Positions 1-11,825 of a stretch of DNA of 64,000 nt are shown here, in pieces. Within the stretch, counting starts at the first letter, position 1, and the number at the start of each line of letters is the position of its first letter. The position numbers and the translations under genes are program-made. Origin of the DNA: Sphaerosporella brunnea (Eukaryota; Ascomycota; Pezizomycetes; Pezizales; Pyronemataceae); the NCBI GenBank assembly GCA_008704415.1, contig VXIS01000026.1, positions 124,001-188,000 on the forward strand, given 5' to 3'. Under the pieces are notes generated by a model. It was given only the letters and a program-made list of their open reading frames with translations, did not search any database and was not told where the DNA came from.

Positions 1-232
1 CTGGCGTGCAAGAGGTCGGGATATTTGGTTCGGCGGACCATAGAATTTGGTCAACCCACCGGAAATTTGTATGTTCCAACATCTCGCAGCTCAAGTCAAA
101 AGCTCGACCCGAAGCTTGGCTCACGGGGCAACCGGCTCGAGCTAGCTCGGCTCATCCGCGATTCGGCTCATACCAGCTCGGCTCATGGCTCGAGCCAAAA
201 GCTCGAGCTGGCTCGGCTCATGTCCATCACTA
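1..232 (+). mobile_element. Right end of a hAT-like element (H5)
   Basis: The stretch is full of GAGCTCGG/GGCTCGAGC motifs, typical of hAT subterminal repeats. It ends at 232 in CGGCTCATGTCCATCACTA. That terminus is nearly identical to the right end of the bounded element H4 at 33143 (one mismatch in 19), and hAT termini of the TAGNG type read exactly so on the other strand. The left end lies outside the window, so the target-site duplication (expected ACCTCACC after 232) cannot be checked. No transposase reading frame is visible inside it. Confidence 0.55.
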
Positions 233-321
233 ACCTCACCTTCTTTGTTTGCCTCACCTTATACCTCCTCAGGTCTTTCTGCCTGCTGCGATGCTCTTAC
301 ACCTCCATTGCAGACTAAGGC

Positions 322-1805
322 TGGACGTGACATAAGTGGTAAACTATTCCAAAGGAAGAGTACCCGGCAATCGATGAAACGATGCGACGCGGCAACGATA
401 TCGTTCGAAGATACATCCGTAGGTTTCATGCCAACATGAAGGACAAGTTGAAGAAGGCTGTGAGGCAGTCAGAAGTAAAAATTCACTTCAGCGTTGATAT
501 CTGCGGTGGTTCTGATCTGCAATCTGCCATCTTGCAGGACAATCCAATGTAGACAATGTTGTAAAAACTCCTTTCACCGGGGGAGGGGGCTTGCTTGAGC
601 GTAAGCCCCAAACGTCCTTCATTAAATACAAACAGACTTCTCAAACGCCAGTCGGTTTCCACGTCCGTCAAGAAGCCTGATCCCAAAGAGACAATTTTTG
701 CCTTGGTGGTTGTCAATATGACTCGGTGGCCCAAACCGTGTGATGCACTCAAGCGGGCCTTTTGGCTTCCAGGAGCCAGTCAGGAGTTTGTACGTACAGC
801 CATTGCAATAAAACAAGATTGTTCACAGGATGGCACTGCCAGGATCCAGCAACATAGCGAGCTAATGCGCAAAGACTGAAACGTTATACGCGGCATTGTG
901 GAGGTTTTGGAGCTATTTACAGCCTGGACAAACAGGCTACATGGCAAGTACTGCAATGCCTACGTCGCAGATATATTGCCCCGTCCGGATGAGCTTGTTA
1001 CATTGGTGTGACAGCTAAACAGTTCAACCGTGTGGCTGGACACAGCCGGCATTGAATTTCTGCAATCAATAATGGGGGTGACGTTTTGAAAAAATTCGTC
1101 TCACTCCGCCGCTTCTTTCCACTTGTAATCTCGCCTCAGCCGGCAGCCCTAGACTCTGACTGGTCAGGGTTTATAGCACGCCCTGCAGTCTTTCCAAATG
1201 CGCGTGAGCCCCTATTACTGCTTCACTTCCTTCAGCGATCCCCTTTGACCGCTCCGCCTTAACCTCCGACACCTTTTCGTCTCTCCCACCACTCAATTCC
1301 AGGTTTACCATTGTACAAATAATATAACTCAACACCTGTTTCGTGATTGAATATCATGGCCTCACGAATGTGTAGGTTAGGTACATTGGTGCAGTCGCAC
1401 TCTGTCAAACTCTGAAACTCACCTGGTTCGAGTGGGAGGACGAGCCAGCATCAATACAGCAAACTCAGGAAACGGTGGCTGAAATTTGGCGAACATCATA
1501 TCATGTTTCAAGTGCAGATGAAGCCCCCAGCGCTGCTGGGTGCGCAGATGATCTCAACCCAATACTCTCTCGGTCAAACCAGAAGCGTTGACAGATTTAT
1601 GAAGCTGATTATTGCGACTGTTACATCGTTTGTCAGGACCCACACCTACAAGAACATGTAGTTCCCGTTGTAATCCGTGATTCGGCTTCAAAGCGCGCCG
1701 CACCCCGCTGGAAAGATCCGTCACAAATGACACCGGAGGATCTGCATATATCAGCAATGTCTGCTGGTATTGCTGTGGCAGCACGATATCAGAAGACTGA
1801 TGTGT
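322..1805 (+). pseudogene. Decayed hAT transposase
   Basis: Two stretches read like fungal hAT transposase. At 355-511 the frame gives RRYIRRFHANMKDKLKKAV followed by KIHFSVDIC, which fits the region before the catalytic core (family pattern KIHxSxDxWTS). At 1415-1805 it gives LTWFEWEDEPASIQQTQETV and EIWRTSY, the acidic and aromatic stretch before the dimerisation domain, then PEDLHISAMSAG in the place of the family's IPAMSAE motif. A TGA at 1589-1591 interrupts the second piece. The 900 bases between the two pieces carry no frame I can assign. The gene is clearly dead. The hAT assignment rests on motif shape only, and LINE copy 1 begins just downstream. Confidence 0.45.
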
Positions 1806-1839
1806 CGGACTAGCTGTAAGAAATCTGCAACCCGAAATG

Positions 1840-2452
1840 GTCACACACACCAAGCAAGGACTCGGGACAGAGACGAATGGCTGACCGGGCACTGCACCGC
1901 TAAAGAGTACTACCCGCGACGGAAGAATGGCGTCGCGGCCACGACGAAGAAGGCGCTGGCAGCGCGCTTCTACCAGCTCCGGACTGGCAAGGCTCCTACA
2001 GGTCCATAACTCTGTAAGACGGGCCTACGTGCGGATGACAGATGCTGGTGGTGCGGCAGTGGCGCCTCCAGACACGGGAACACCTCTTCAAGTTTTGCAA
2101 GCGCTGGAAGGACGCGCAGAAGGTCCTCTGGAGAAACGTCGCGTAGGCAACAAAGGGAGGAGGGCGGAAGCGATGGCCGGCGACGGCCACCGCCGCTCTG
2201 CTCGCGGATGATAGGTGTACGGACGCCGTCATGGCCTTCCTGAGCATTACAAAAGTCAGATCATGGCCTGATAGAGGCATCCTGCAATAGACTGTGTCGT
2301 GTTTTCCTTGGTGCTTTTCATAATGCATTCCTTAGTCATCTTTCCCTAGAAGAGCCGCAGGCCTCAGTAGTCGGCTTTGCCGAAGGGGTAGCATAGTCTT
2401 TTCTTGCTACATATGTCATGGCCGCAAGGGGCTGAATACAATATGATTAAAA
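1840..2452 (+). mobile_element. 5'-truncated Tad-like LINE, copy 1 (3' end)
   Basis: Reading around 1868-2007 gives RDEWLTGHCTAKEYY and ALAARFYQLRTGKA. This matches copy 3 at 57.7-57.83 kb (RDEWLAKNSTAKTYY, LAPRFYQLRTGKA). A broken CWWCGSG-type knuckle follows. This is the segment after RNase H in fungal Tad-clade non-LTR retrotransposons. From about 2349 to 2452 the untranslated end is almost identical to copy 3, including a GGCCGC/GCGGCC-type hairpin near 2420-2435 (one arm mutated here) and the terminal ATGATTAAAA. Only the 3' end is present, as expected of LINE 5' truncation. The exact left junction is not resolved. Confidence 0.65.
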
Positions 2453-2458
2453 TAACGG

Positions 2459-2541
2459 TTATTTCACCGTCTACCCCCCTCCGAAGCCCGTATTTCATCG
2501 TCTACCCCTTATGTTAGATTATTTCACCGTCTACCCCTCAA
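2459..2541. repeat. Three tandem copies of a ~30-bp unit
   Basis: TATTTCAYCGTCTACCCC occurs three times, starting near 2460, 2491 and 2520, directly after the LINE 3' terminus. The units differ by single substitutions. No coding potential is seen. It may be pre-existing satellite or a template-switched tail added during LINE insertion. Confidence 0.6.
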
Positions 2542-2641
2542 CCCGCCGGCGTACTAGCAGAGTCAGACAACTCAACCATGATATATTCCCGTGCCTAACA
2601 CACAAGCTCTGATACCATCCCGCCCAACTAATTTGACTACT

Positions 2642-3202
2642 CTAAGTATGCGAGCGAGTACACTTGCGTGCATTATGGCCGACTCCGCGACACGTGCTAC
2701 AACGAACTAGCGCACGCTGCACCGCCTGATTACCCCCTTTCTTTCTTCGACCGTCGTTTTCGCCATTTCGCTTACGCTTCTTGCAGGGCCTGCCTCGTGG
2801 GGCACGAGTTATAGGTGGCTCGCAATCATCCAACAGGGGCTCGGACAAGACAGAAGTTGCATCGGAGTCTGTGTTGGAGGTATCGCCCAACAAAATCCCT
2901 TGCTTAAGACTCTGAACCTCCGCTGTATCGAGCGGAGCAAAGTTTGCGCTGTAGCTGTTAATTAACGTCCGATTTTTAACGTAAGAAGGCATATAATCAG
3001 ACGGAGCCTGGTTTAACTGGTGAATTAAAGCCACCGCATTCACCGCTGAAATGAATAGACCGGTTAGGGTGAATGCATACCCACAGTACGATGTGTTTAC
3101 GCAGAATTGTAGCTCACGATTTCGCCCGCAAAGGAGGTACACGCAGGCAAAGAGGAAGTACGAAAACCAATTCACTACACGCCACACTGACACATCAAGC
3201 AA
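2642..3202 (-). pseudogene. C-terminal remnant of a Mutator-like (MULE) transposase
   Basis: The 186-codon open frame contains NAVALIHQLNQAPSDYMPSY, the part that follows a SWIM-type zinc finger in MULE transposases (family pattern HAxAxI...P.DY). A basic stretch GRPCKKRKRNG comes next, and the protein ends in the knuckle CSTCRGVGHNARKC (C-x2-C-x4-H-x4-C). The upstream catalytic domain is missing; the first ~60 residues are hydrophobic and unlike the family, so the SWIM cysteines are lost. The fragment ends in a normal stop next to the triple repeat. Established: MULEs carry this order of SWIM and CCHC. Inferred: that this is a truncated copy rather than a host gene. Confidence 0.55.
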
Positions 3203-3763
3203 TGTCCGCCGTTGCGATTATTTTTGATTGTGCAGAATCGGCTGAGAGCGCTCCATGTTTCTTTCCACTGGTCTGCTAGTCACACACAGGTGTACGCCGG
3301 CATCAAAGTTTGCGGATACAGACCGTACGAGCATGCTGTCGGTGGCGCATGGCAACCGACGATCATCGATGCTGGCTACCGCATTCCCGCAAGCAAAGGT
3401 CGCCAATTGAGACGGTTGCATCGCACCAGGTTTGCAGTATCAGTCTCCCCAAACGTCGGCTCTGGTATCTTCCGAGTCCGCAGGCTTGTCTTCCGGACCT
3501 CAGACTTTTCCCACAGCAGTGGGTGAAGCGCAGATGCATTTTCCAAATGAACCCTCGTCATGTCAGCACATATTGTCCAGACTCGTCCGTCGCGCGTTTC
3601 TGTCGCAACGTCAGTATTCGACGGCATGGATTCTTCCCCAGGACAAACCTTCACGTGGGCGGCGTTATTCTGCGATTCGACCATTTGGAGTGTCTCGCCG
3701 GGTAAGAAATGCAACTTGAGGCCCGCGGAGAAGTCGGTGATCATCTGGTCATACAAGCAAGGC
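3203..3763. other. No gene recognised
   Basis: Several overlapping short open frames on both strands, none with a recognisable domain or intron signals. Probably unconstrained sequence. Confidence 0.5.
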
Positions 3764-4052
3764 TGTCACGGCTCAAGGTTAAGGGGTGGCTCGGCGCTAG
3801 GGTTAGGGTGTCACGTGACGCGGCGCGCCGCGGTCACGTGACGGGAAAGCATAAATGGCGAGGTTTCACTTGTTTTTGTTTCTTTTCTTCTTTTCTTCTT
3901 TACAGAACGTCTTGTATGCTAGCGAACCTAGTAACCTTGAACCACCTTGTCTTGTCTCGTCTTCTTCTGCCTCTTGTCCTTGTCCTCCTGCCTCCGGTCC
4001 TTACCTCAAAAGCTACGTACCTTGGACGTTTCCTCGCGCCTGTCCCGTTACA
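3764..4052 (+). mobile_element. Solo LTR of gypsy family A
   Basis: A 289-bp sequence beginning TGTCACGGCTCAAGG and ending CCTGTCCCGTTACA. It is nearly identical to the two LTRs of full-length element A (281 bp each). It is flanked by a perfect 5-bp duplication, AAGGC at 3759-3763 and 4053-4057, so it is an excised insertion left by LTR-LTR recombination. The 8 extra bases relative to element A lie between the two CACGTG boxes, where they enlarge a GCGGCGCGCCGC palindrome. It keeps the telomere-like TAGGGTTAGGG, the CATAAATGG TATA-like box and the ACAGAACGT putative transcription start. Confidence 0.95.
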
Positions 4053-6393
4053 AAGGCCAGGCGATCGAGGCAGAGAAATAGCTCCCCCAGTCAAGATGAG
4101 ATTTCTTAGGGTCGCTCCCCATTTCCACCGGTCCATCAAGCGAGCGAGAAAGTTTGAATACTCCTCGCGGTCCACCTCAGCGTTGGGTAGACTCACAGGT
4201 GCACCAAGCATGGTGGGAGGACGGCGACCGGTTGTTGAGAGGCGGCAGCACCAGGTAGATCAAGCTGAAGGGGTTGAAGCTGTGGCGGAAACACACAGAA
4301 AGCTGGCAACCCAAGGAAACTCAGCGACAAAGCGGAGTGGTGAGGGAATGGCGATGTCCTCGGCTACACAGGTTTGCCAGTTAGCCGCTGTTCGGGTTGC
4401 CGGACAGAGAACGGCGAGATTGCCAACACATGCTTCACTGCAGAGCACTCAGTGAAATGCAGCTTGATCGTGAGACGCGGCTACGCACTTTGAACGATTG
4501 ACTCATTGCGGTGTGATGAGCCTGGAAATGACCGGCCGAGTCCGGCGCTTTTGGAGCCCTCGACATCAAGCCAGCTCAAGGGTAAGCCGTGTTGATCACA
4601 CGGCGCGTCCATGCCTGCATGCGCGCAGATAAAACCACGGGACACGGAGGTACCAACCAATATCAAAGCCACCACGTGCGAATCTGTCGTCTGCGACAGT
4701 TGACCGCAGTGTTCATGCTTGATTGGATGCATCAGGTGACTGCTCAGGCCGAGGCGGTGCGCGAATCGATGGTTGCGATCGGCGTATTCAAAATACGAAC
4801 CCGAAGCTTCTGCGCCTTTACACGCCGGCTCAATCCTTATGCCTCACTGTGCCACGTTATTTCCTCCAGCGCCTGTCGTTTCCTGGCTCTGGTTGCCCCT
4901 GGCGTGTGGAGGGACTCCTCCGTTTTGGAGTCGCCCATTCTTGTGGTGTAGTCGTCCCTGACTATGGGTTCGAACGGAGCCCGGTCAAGGTATCCTGAGC
5001 TCGGTCCACCGCCATAATTGATCGTTTGAAACCCAGTCGTGGTTTGCGGGGCTCGGCTCAATCGCGATTAGGATACCAGGCACGGAATCAACGAGACGGC
5101 ACGGCGTTTGTCGACTTACTTTAGCCCTGCGTGTGCACCGGAATACAAAACCGCCATTCGGTCATCATGTTTCTCCCAAAAACCTGCGAAAAGACCAGGA
5201 TGCCAACGGCTGTTCGGGTTGTGTAAGATACCACCAGACTGCGTGAGTGTACATAACCAACAGCCTCTCGTCTGAAAACACATGAGGGCGAGTAAGCCTT
5301 TGTTTTCTGTGCGGGGTACCCATGAGGGGGCACGTCCGTATGCCCGCGGGTTTGCCAACAAATTCCACAACGCTGCGGCGCACGGTCCGACACGCTTTCC
5401 ACCCAACTTTCACCAGCTTGTTCCATGGTCGAAGCCCTTTGTTCTCGTGCATACGCCTTTTTCAGTCCACGGAGCACTGTAGCCAGCGATAGTTCATAGC
5501 GGTTCCAGGGAGGATCACTGAGGTTTGAAGAAGATCCGGATTCAGTGTCAGTAGCACAATTGCCGTCAGCAACTTCATTTGCCGCAGAATGTTCCTGGAA
5601 CTGGTAGCAAATACAGCGACGTTGGTCCAGATCCACGAACACAGTGGTTTTGTCCTGGATCCGGGTGACCGGCGCGCGGTGCGGCTATTCATTGACACCT
5701 GATGTTCGCTCGCACACTCACAAGCGCTGCGCAGCTTATGTCACAGGCCTGAAACAGTGCGCAGTCCTCGACGATGTTTGCCGACGCCGAGAGACACCCA
5801 AACACTCGGTGGAACAGCCACGTCGCGGCGCTGGTGGTCAAAAAGAATCTTCACGTACTCGATATGGGCAGGCAGAAGCTGAAATTCCCATCGTTCGACC
5901 GCCAAAGCGCAATTCTGAAACGCGTTCAACAGATTGTGCACCGCGCGATACTCGGTAACACGGCTCAAATGCAGCTGGCCTACGTCTATGCCTCGGAGTG
6001 GTCGTTTGTGTGCTAGGTAGCAGCTTTGGAACCTTGGTTTTTAGGAAGGAGTGCTGGCTGACTGCATCCAGAGGCGGTTTTGCGGCGACGACGCAGGCAG
6101 CGTGCAAAAGCACTCGAGCCGCTGCACAACCACATTCGGAAGCGTGATGTGGAGATTTATGTTTTCTGGTCAAACTGGGAGATTTGCGGCACTGGTTGTC
6201 ACTCCGTCACTGGCGAGACCGGTTTTGACACACCCTAGCCCTTGCCTTGCGTCAATCCCCTTCCGCCTCGCCGCTCCTCGACGTTTGTTGGGTGCTCATC
6301 CCCCAAAAATATTGTCACACGAACCTGGACAAATCGAATCGCGGCGATCACCCAACGACTCCACATACATATCTTTCTATTTCGTTTTTCGCC
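4053..6393. other. No gene recognised
   Basis: The longest open frame is 173 codons on the minus strand (5121-5642), beginning MFVDLDQRRCICYQFQE. The C-x-C-x3-Q spacing faintly recalls a SWIM finger of a MULE transposase, but no partner His/Cys follows, so I do not call it. Nothing else stands out. Confidence 0.4.
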
Positions 6394-7535
6394 ATGGCTG
6401 CCCGCCGCAACATCGTCCGCCATGTACAGACCAAGACCCTCGCTCATGTTGCGGCTCCAAAATGCCATCGTTCCAGTCGTCCACCGCGCATTCCTGACGG
6501 GAACCGCGTTGCGCGGCGACGCTGCGGCCACTCCTGGCACAACCTCTGCGGTCGGCACCACCGGAGAGCAGGTCAACGCACCGAAGCTTTCCCGACCCTT
6601 AAAAAGTTCACGCTCGACGGCAAGACCGCAGTTGTTACTGGGTGAGCTCAAATCCTCCATGCTCAACTTCCCAAGCTGACGTCGTTCTTTCTTCCTCCCC
6701 AGCGGCCCCTGCGAACTGGGCAACGATATCGCCGAGGCGCTGTGCGACGTCCACCTCAATGCGCTCGTCATCTTCGATGTGCTGCAAGAGCACGGCGACG
6801 AGTCCGCGGCCCGGCTGTCAGCGTAGTTCGGCATCCCCGTTGTCTTCCACCAGGTCGACGTGCGCAACCAGGCGAGCGTCCAGCACGCGGTTCACCCGAC
6901 GGTCCAGCAGTTCAGGCATATCGGCGTGCTCGTCGCGCCTGCCGGCATTGCTGAGTAGGTCCAAATCTCCGCGCGTTGTGGTGGCGGCTAACGCATCTGC
7001 GCCCAGCTCCAACCTCGCCGCCAAAGTCTACGACGTCGCTATGATCCGCCGCCTGCTCGACATCAACCTGACCGGCGTCTTCGTGTGGGCGCAGGCCGTG
7101 CGCGCCGCTATGTTCGCCACGCGCACAGGCGGCGCCATCGTCTTCATCGCGTCCATGAGCGGGCACATCGTCAACTGGCCGCAGCAGCAGGCGTGCTACA
7201 ACGCGTCGAAAGCCGGCATCATCATGCTCGGCAAGTCGCTCGCGGCCGAGTAGGCGCACCACGGGACCCCCGTGAACTCGATTTCGCCCGGCTACATGGA
7301 CACCGCGTTGAACCGCGTGCCGGCGCTGGACGCGCAGAAGGTGCTGTGGAAGGTGCGCACGCCGCTGGGCCGGCTCGGCGCCGTCGACGAGCTCAACGGC
7401 CTGGCTGTCTTCTTGGCCTCCGATGCGAGCTCGTACATGACCGGCTCGGACATCATCATCGACGTACGTTCCCACCAATGCTGCATGTTGCGATCTTTGC
7501 TGACGGCGTGGTAGGGCGGGTATACTGTCTGGTAA
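6394..7535 (+). pseudogene. Short-chain dehydrogenase/reductase with two in-frame stops
   Basis: Classical SDR (NAD(P)H-dependent carbonyl/polyol oxidoreductase). ATG at 6394 follows GCC. Three introns are readable: 6642-6702 (GTGAGC...CCCCAG), 6955-7006 (GTAGGT...GCTAAC...CCCAG) and 7464-7514 (GTACGT...GCTGAC...GTAG). Joined exons show LDGKTAVVTG, the central DINLTGVF, the catalytic serine in IASMSGHIV, the YNASK catalytic pair (Tyr codon 7197-7199) and the typical end IIIDGGYTVW with stop at 7533-7535. The Gly-rich motif is damaged (TGGPCELG where TGGARGLG is usual). TAG codons lie in frame at 6824-6826 and 7251-7253, the second where Trp is expected. The N-terminal ~70 codons seem to change frame and return (near 6460 and 6594). 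Intact splice sites with conserved frame suggest recent loss. Closest in feel to sorbose reductase/arabinitol dehydrogenase-type SDRs, but the substrate is unknown. Confidence 0.85.
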
Positions 7536-9339
7536 CCGTGAAGGAGTAAATCTGTTGTCGCGCTTTTCGTCCACCACAACATCCTGGTTCCGGTCTTGTT
7601 CAGAGAAAAAATGTTTACAATTGTTGTTTCATTCTGATTTTTCCGAGACCGAGCATAACATCCTCCGTTTGCTTCGTGCGTCGCGTTGCGATAGAACCTG
7701 TTGTACCCATCGAACCTCGTCTCGACCGTGTACTTAAGATCTACCTGACTTGACCGCTTTCCCCACGCGCAAGCGGTGTTCGCGCACCACACGAACCCAC
7801 AGCTGGCACGGCGGTTATAGGTCGTGGAGTACCACAATTTGAGTTCGGTTGACATCAGAGCAGAACAATCAAAACGTGGGGCGAAGCCACCGGGATAAAA
7901 GAATCATAGTGACAAGAGTAAACAATACATCGGATCGAATACTATTACAACCACTTTCAATCCTTTAATTGAAGCTGGCAGAGCCTTGAGTATTGATAAC
8001 TCACTAATTGGCTAGGAAATAGATCTTATCGAAGCCCCGGCTGCGTTGTGAACTTCAATAAGCAGGCTGGCGATCAGTACATTTACACGACAATAGATTT
8101 CGTCACACCGTCGTTCTGGCGGTCGTAACAGCGTTTTGTGAAGCATCCACTCTGCTGGCAACGAAGCAGTGGCGGTGTCGTGTGCACGCTGGAAGCAGAG
8201 AGCCAAACGGTGAAGCCATGGGGCCACACAACCAGGACTGCTGCCAGCGGCGCAGTTGCGCAGTTGAATCGCATGGCGAAGCTGCCTTTGGCATTTGGTT
8301 CCAGATCAAGGCTGTCCATTTTTGGTTTTTGGTTTTTTTTCCGATTGTGATCTTTTAAGTGTAACGTATTCGGCCGCTTGCGGCGATGCCATAGAGAGTA
8401 CAGGTACCATGCGCTTAGGCCCTCAGGGCCTACAGCCGGGTGGCATCAATTGCAGTGATTACATTCTTGGCTTCGGAGGCTGGGTTCCGACCTTGATGTT
8501 TTCTGAAAAATCCAGCAGCTTTGGCACATCGTTCCTCTGCTCACAGGACCTTGAGAGGCGGTGGGATCTTTCTCCTTCCACTCCCTGCCCCAGTTTTCGC
8601 TTCATGTATTGTCGCCTCACCATCCATCTTCCGCAAGAAGTCTTGCTCCTTCCGTCAACTGGCGCAGAACTTGAAAAGATGCGCCCTCGTCTGCCGCGAC
8701 GCCTTGACGTGGAAACAGCACTATCCTGTTGGTCTAGAGCAGATAGGCGGACGTTGGAACTTTGTTTAGCCTTATCTGGTTGTATCGCGCCGGCAGCGCC
8801 TTTGGGGCGTTTGTCGTCGTGCCGTCGATCCTTTTATGCGCGTAGTAGGCTTTGGACTTGCCGTCGTACAGCTAGTTAGGCATCACGGTCTCGAGTCCGA
8901 GCGATCGTAACGTGTCGGCCGATTTGGCCAGGGATGTGATGTGGGTTTGTGTCGATATGTCAAGGCGCCTGATTGGCTATACGTGCGGCTATCTCAATGC
9001 CTACGATACTCTCGTGGCCGGTGGCTCAGTGGTCCAGCTCAGCTCCCAGCGCGCCACCTCCGTACAGACGATGCACGAGAGCAGCCATTGCCCTGGGCGT
9101 GCATTGTGGGGCGTTCAATGCAGCCTGAGCGTCGGTGGGGACGCGGACGTTTCCGGTGGGGTCGCTCGTCACAATTCTACCGCGGTGGGCTATTTGTGGG
9201 CTGGCAGCGCTGCCAAGGAGCTCATAGTTGTAGGGTTCCTCATCAATCGGCCGCGCGGCTCCAGGTATCTGATCCTGTATGCGCCTGCGTGCCTGCCGCA
9301 TAGCCACAGTGTCCATCTTCCAGGCTCCACGTTGGTCGA
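7536..9339. other. No gene recognised
   Basis: Includes the 3' flank of the SDR gene. Short overlapping frames only. A 194-codon frame at 8295-8879 has no recognisable domain and no support from codon use. Confidence 0.4.
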
Positions 9340-10208
9340 CAGGGCGGTCAATAGTCCGGCCGGCTGCCAGGTCACACGGGGCCCCAAGGAACGGGTCAGC
9401 TCGGGCCGGTGATGTGGCAAGACCGTCAGATCCGGGCCGGCATAAGAAAAACCTGGATAACTAATAGGTGCAGGCTGGCGTCCGGTATCCTGAATTAGGG
9501 TCGGGTCAGTGATTGTGCCGAACGCAGAAATAGCGCGGCCGGTTGGGAGCTCCAAAGCCGATGCATTGGAGTGATTTCAGCAACTCCGGGTGGAAGGATT
9601 CGCTTACATGCAAGACTACTGGGTTAAAGCGATGGACCAAGGTTCGAACGAGATCTCGCATGGGAGTTGAGCTCAATGCGATTCCAGCGATGTCTGCTGA
9701 AGCAGAACGTGTGTTCATCGGGTGAGAGTCTCCTTTGAAGTTGCTTTGATGAAAGTATCACTAACAATTCCTAGGGTCGATACACAATTACCGATCAGCG
9801 GGGTTCCTTGGGAGACGATGTTGTGGAAGCCATAGAATGGCTCCAATGCTGGGCGAGGGAAGAAAAGGTATATGCGGCGGGTTCTCAAATTCATCAGGTT
9901 GAGCGTATGCTGAGTGACTTGGAACATCGGGCGGCGGAGACTGAGGGGTAGCTGGAGGTCCTTCAGGTTGTTGAATCTGTATCTCGCGTTCATGTTTCTT
10001 TCCTTGATGTATGTGTAAGCAAAGAACTAGAGATGCCTGGTGGGCCCGCCGGGCGCCGGGAAAATCGCGGCCCGGCGGGTGCCCGTACGCGCCTGGGTCT
10101 CAATCCAAAAAGCCTGGTCCAAACGGGCCGCGATTTCAAAAGCCCGTTTCAATCAGTCCGGTTCAGACCGCACTCAATGCTGGACTGGCCGGACTTTTGA
10201 CAGCCCTG
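9340..10208 (+). mobile_element. hAT element derivative H1
   Basis: 869 bp bounded by inverted ends CAGGGCGGTCAATAGTCC and (right end, reversed) CAGGGCTGTCAAAAGTCC. It is flanked by an 8-bp duplication with one C/T difference, TTGGTCGA (9332-9339) and TTGGTTGA (10209-10216). Inside is the C-terminus of a hAT transposase: MGVELNAIPAMSAEAERVFI (the dimerisation signature), then an intron GTGAGA...CTAAC...CCTAG near 9721-9774, then YTITDQRGSLGDDVVEAIEW and a stop near 9949. The catalytic domain is absent, so the element cannot move itself. Subterminal CCGGCC/GGGCCC repeats are shared with H2 and H3. Confidence 0.9.
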
Positions 10209-11825
10209 TTGGTTGATCTCTGATGCCTCATCGCTTTGGCGGCTGTGTCCTTCATGATGACCGTCCCACCGGTCCGACTGTCGACGTTGTGGTTGTTTCG
10301 ACGGTGCCGGTTGCGAGTGTTTCTGCTAGGCTGGCCATGATATCCATCGGCCTCGGCGCCGCTATGGTGTCCGCGAGGGTATTGTTGGCCACGGATCGCA
10401 TGAGTGTTGTTTAGATGCGCAGGGCATGTGAGGGTTTTTACCAGTCGGGGCTATGTGGCCTGGTGAAGTACCCGCCTCATGTCGTCACGACTATGTTGGC
10501 CGAAAGCCGATGCTTCAGCCAGAAGCCTATCTCCCCGGTCCCGTGATCGCAATGAGATGAGGATAGCCAGAGAAATGCAGCAACGGTATGCCCGCCATGG
10601 GCCGCCAAATGCCGACCCTGAGTTGGACCCAATGTCAGCAGCTGCATGTTATCTTCCCAAAACACTGCCCTACCCACTCCGTGCTCGCTGAATGCGACAC
10701 TGCGTACTGAATACGCCGTTGCTTCCATTGTGTCTGGCCTCAATTGCGCTGTTGACGGTGTATCCTGGGCCAGCCATCACAGATTTTTACACCGTACAGC
10801 TATGCTATGAACGTGAACCCGCATGGTGATCCGCGTTCGCAGCCCATAGGTTACGGTTGTGGGATAATGGGCACTGCCAAAACCAGGTCGTGTGGGAAGA
10901 CACATCATGTGTTCATTCCTTGTGACTGCGATCACGACGAAACCCTGCGACATGCAAAGGGTGTTGCGGCTCCTCCACGCGTCTGTTCGTTGACCCATCA
11001 TTCCGCACCTCCGGTGAGTGACGTTGGGGCGGCACGCTAACCTGTCTGTGGGACCAGGAGGTTTTTCTGGTGAGAGGAGAGCACGCTTCGCTCATCCATC
11101 GCTAGCAGGCGAGCGTCAGGCCTTTGTATACAGCACCGCGTTGACAGCACACCAAAAAAGGACAACTATCTAACTGCTAAAAACGAAAACAACGGATTAA
11201 CGACCCAAAAGTGCAGACCCACGGCTGCCTCCCAGGAATCCGTTTCCAACACTCCATTCTTTGCCCATGTGGTCGCAAATATGAACTCAGATAAAACCAA
11301 TTTGCTTCACAAACGCGTCGCGCTTGACCCTTCCCAATTCCTTCGCCACTCATCTGCAGCATCGCATCCCCGGCACGTGCTTGATCATCAGCTGCTGGGC
11401 AGCGACACCCTCTTGCAGGCCATACGCTGAGCTGGAGGTGCCGACTATCTCCCTTAAAATCCCCATTACGAAGAACGGTGACGTAGGCCATGTTGTCGTT
11501 GAGAATGGGAAAATCAATGGCTTGGGGCACGCTCCGAAAACAGGCCAGTAAACCAGTCAACCTGTCTCTTGAAGGCAGCGGTAGCGATCAACTCCGATTG
11601 CATGGTCGACTGAGCAACGAGGGGCTGTTCCGTTCACCTCAACAAGACTAAGGTGCTGAAAGCATTGTGCAGATAGCAGGTGGTCAACCTGGCAGTGCGA
11701 GTCTCCCCGCTGAGGTCTGTATCTGCGATGGCTACAAGAGGGGTTTTATCGAAGTGCGATGCAGAGTTTGGCTGGAAGGTGAGGACGAGCTTCTTGGATG
11801 AGGTAGCGCGGTAGATCTTTGACCA
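10209..11825. other. No gene recognised
   Basis: Short overlapping open frames on both strands (longest about 127 codons, minus strand, 11177-11560) without recognisable domains, repeats or intron signals. Confidence 0.4.

Noticed and set aside
5121..5642. SWIM zinc finger/MULE fragment on the minus strand
   Set aside because: Only RRCICYQFQE is suggestive. The downstream Cys/His pair and any transposase motif are absent.
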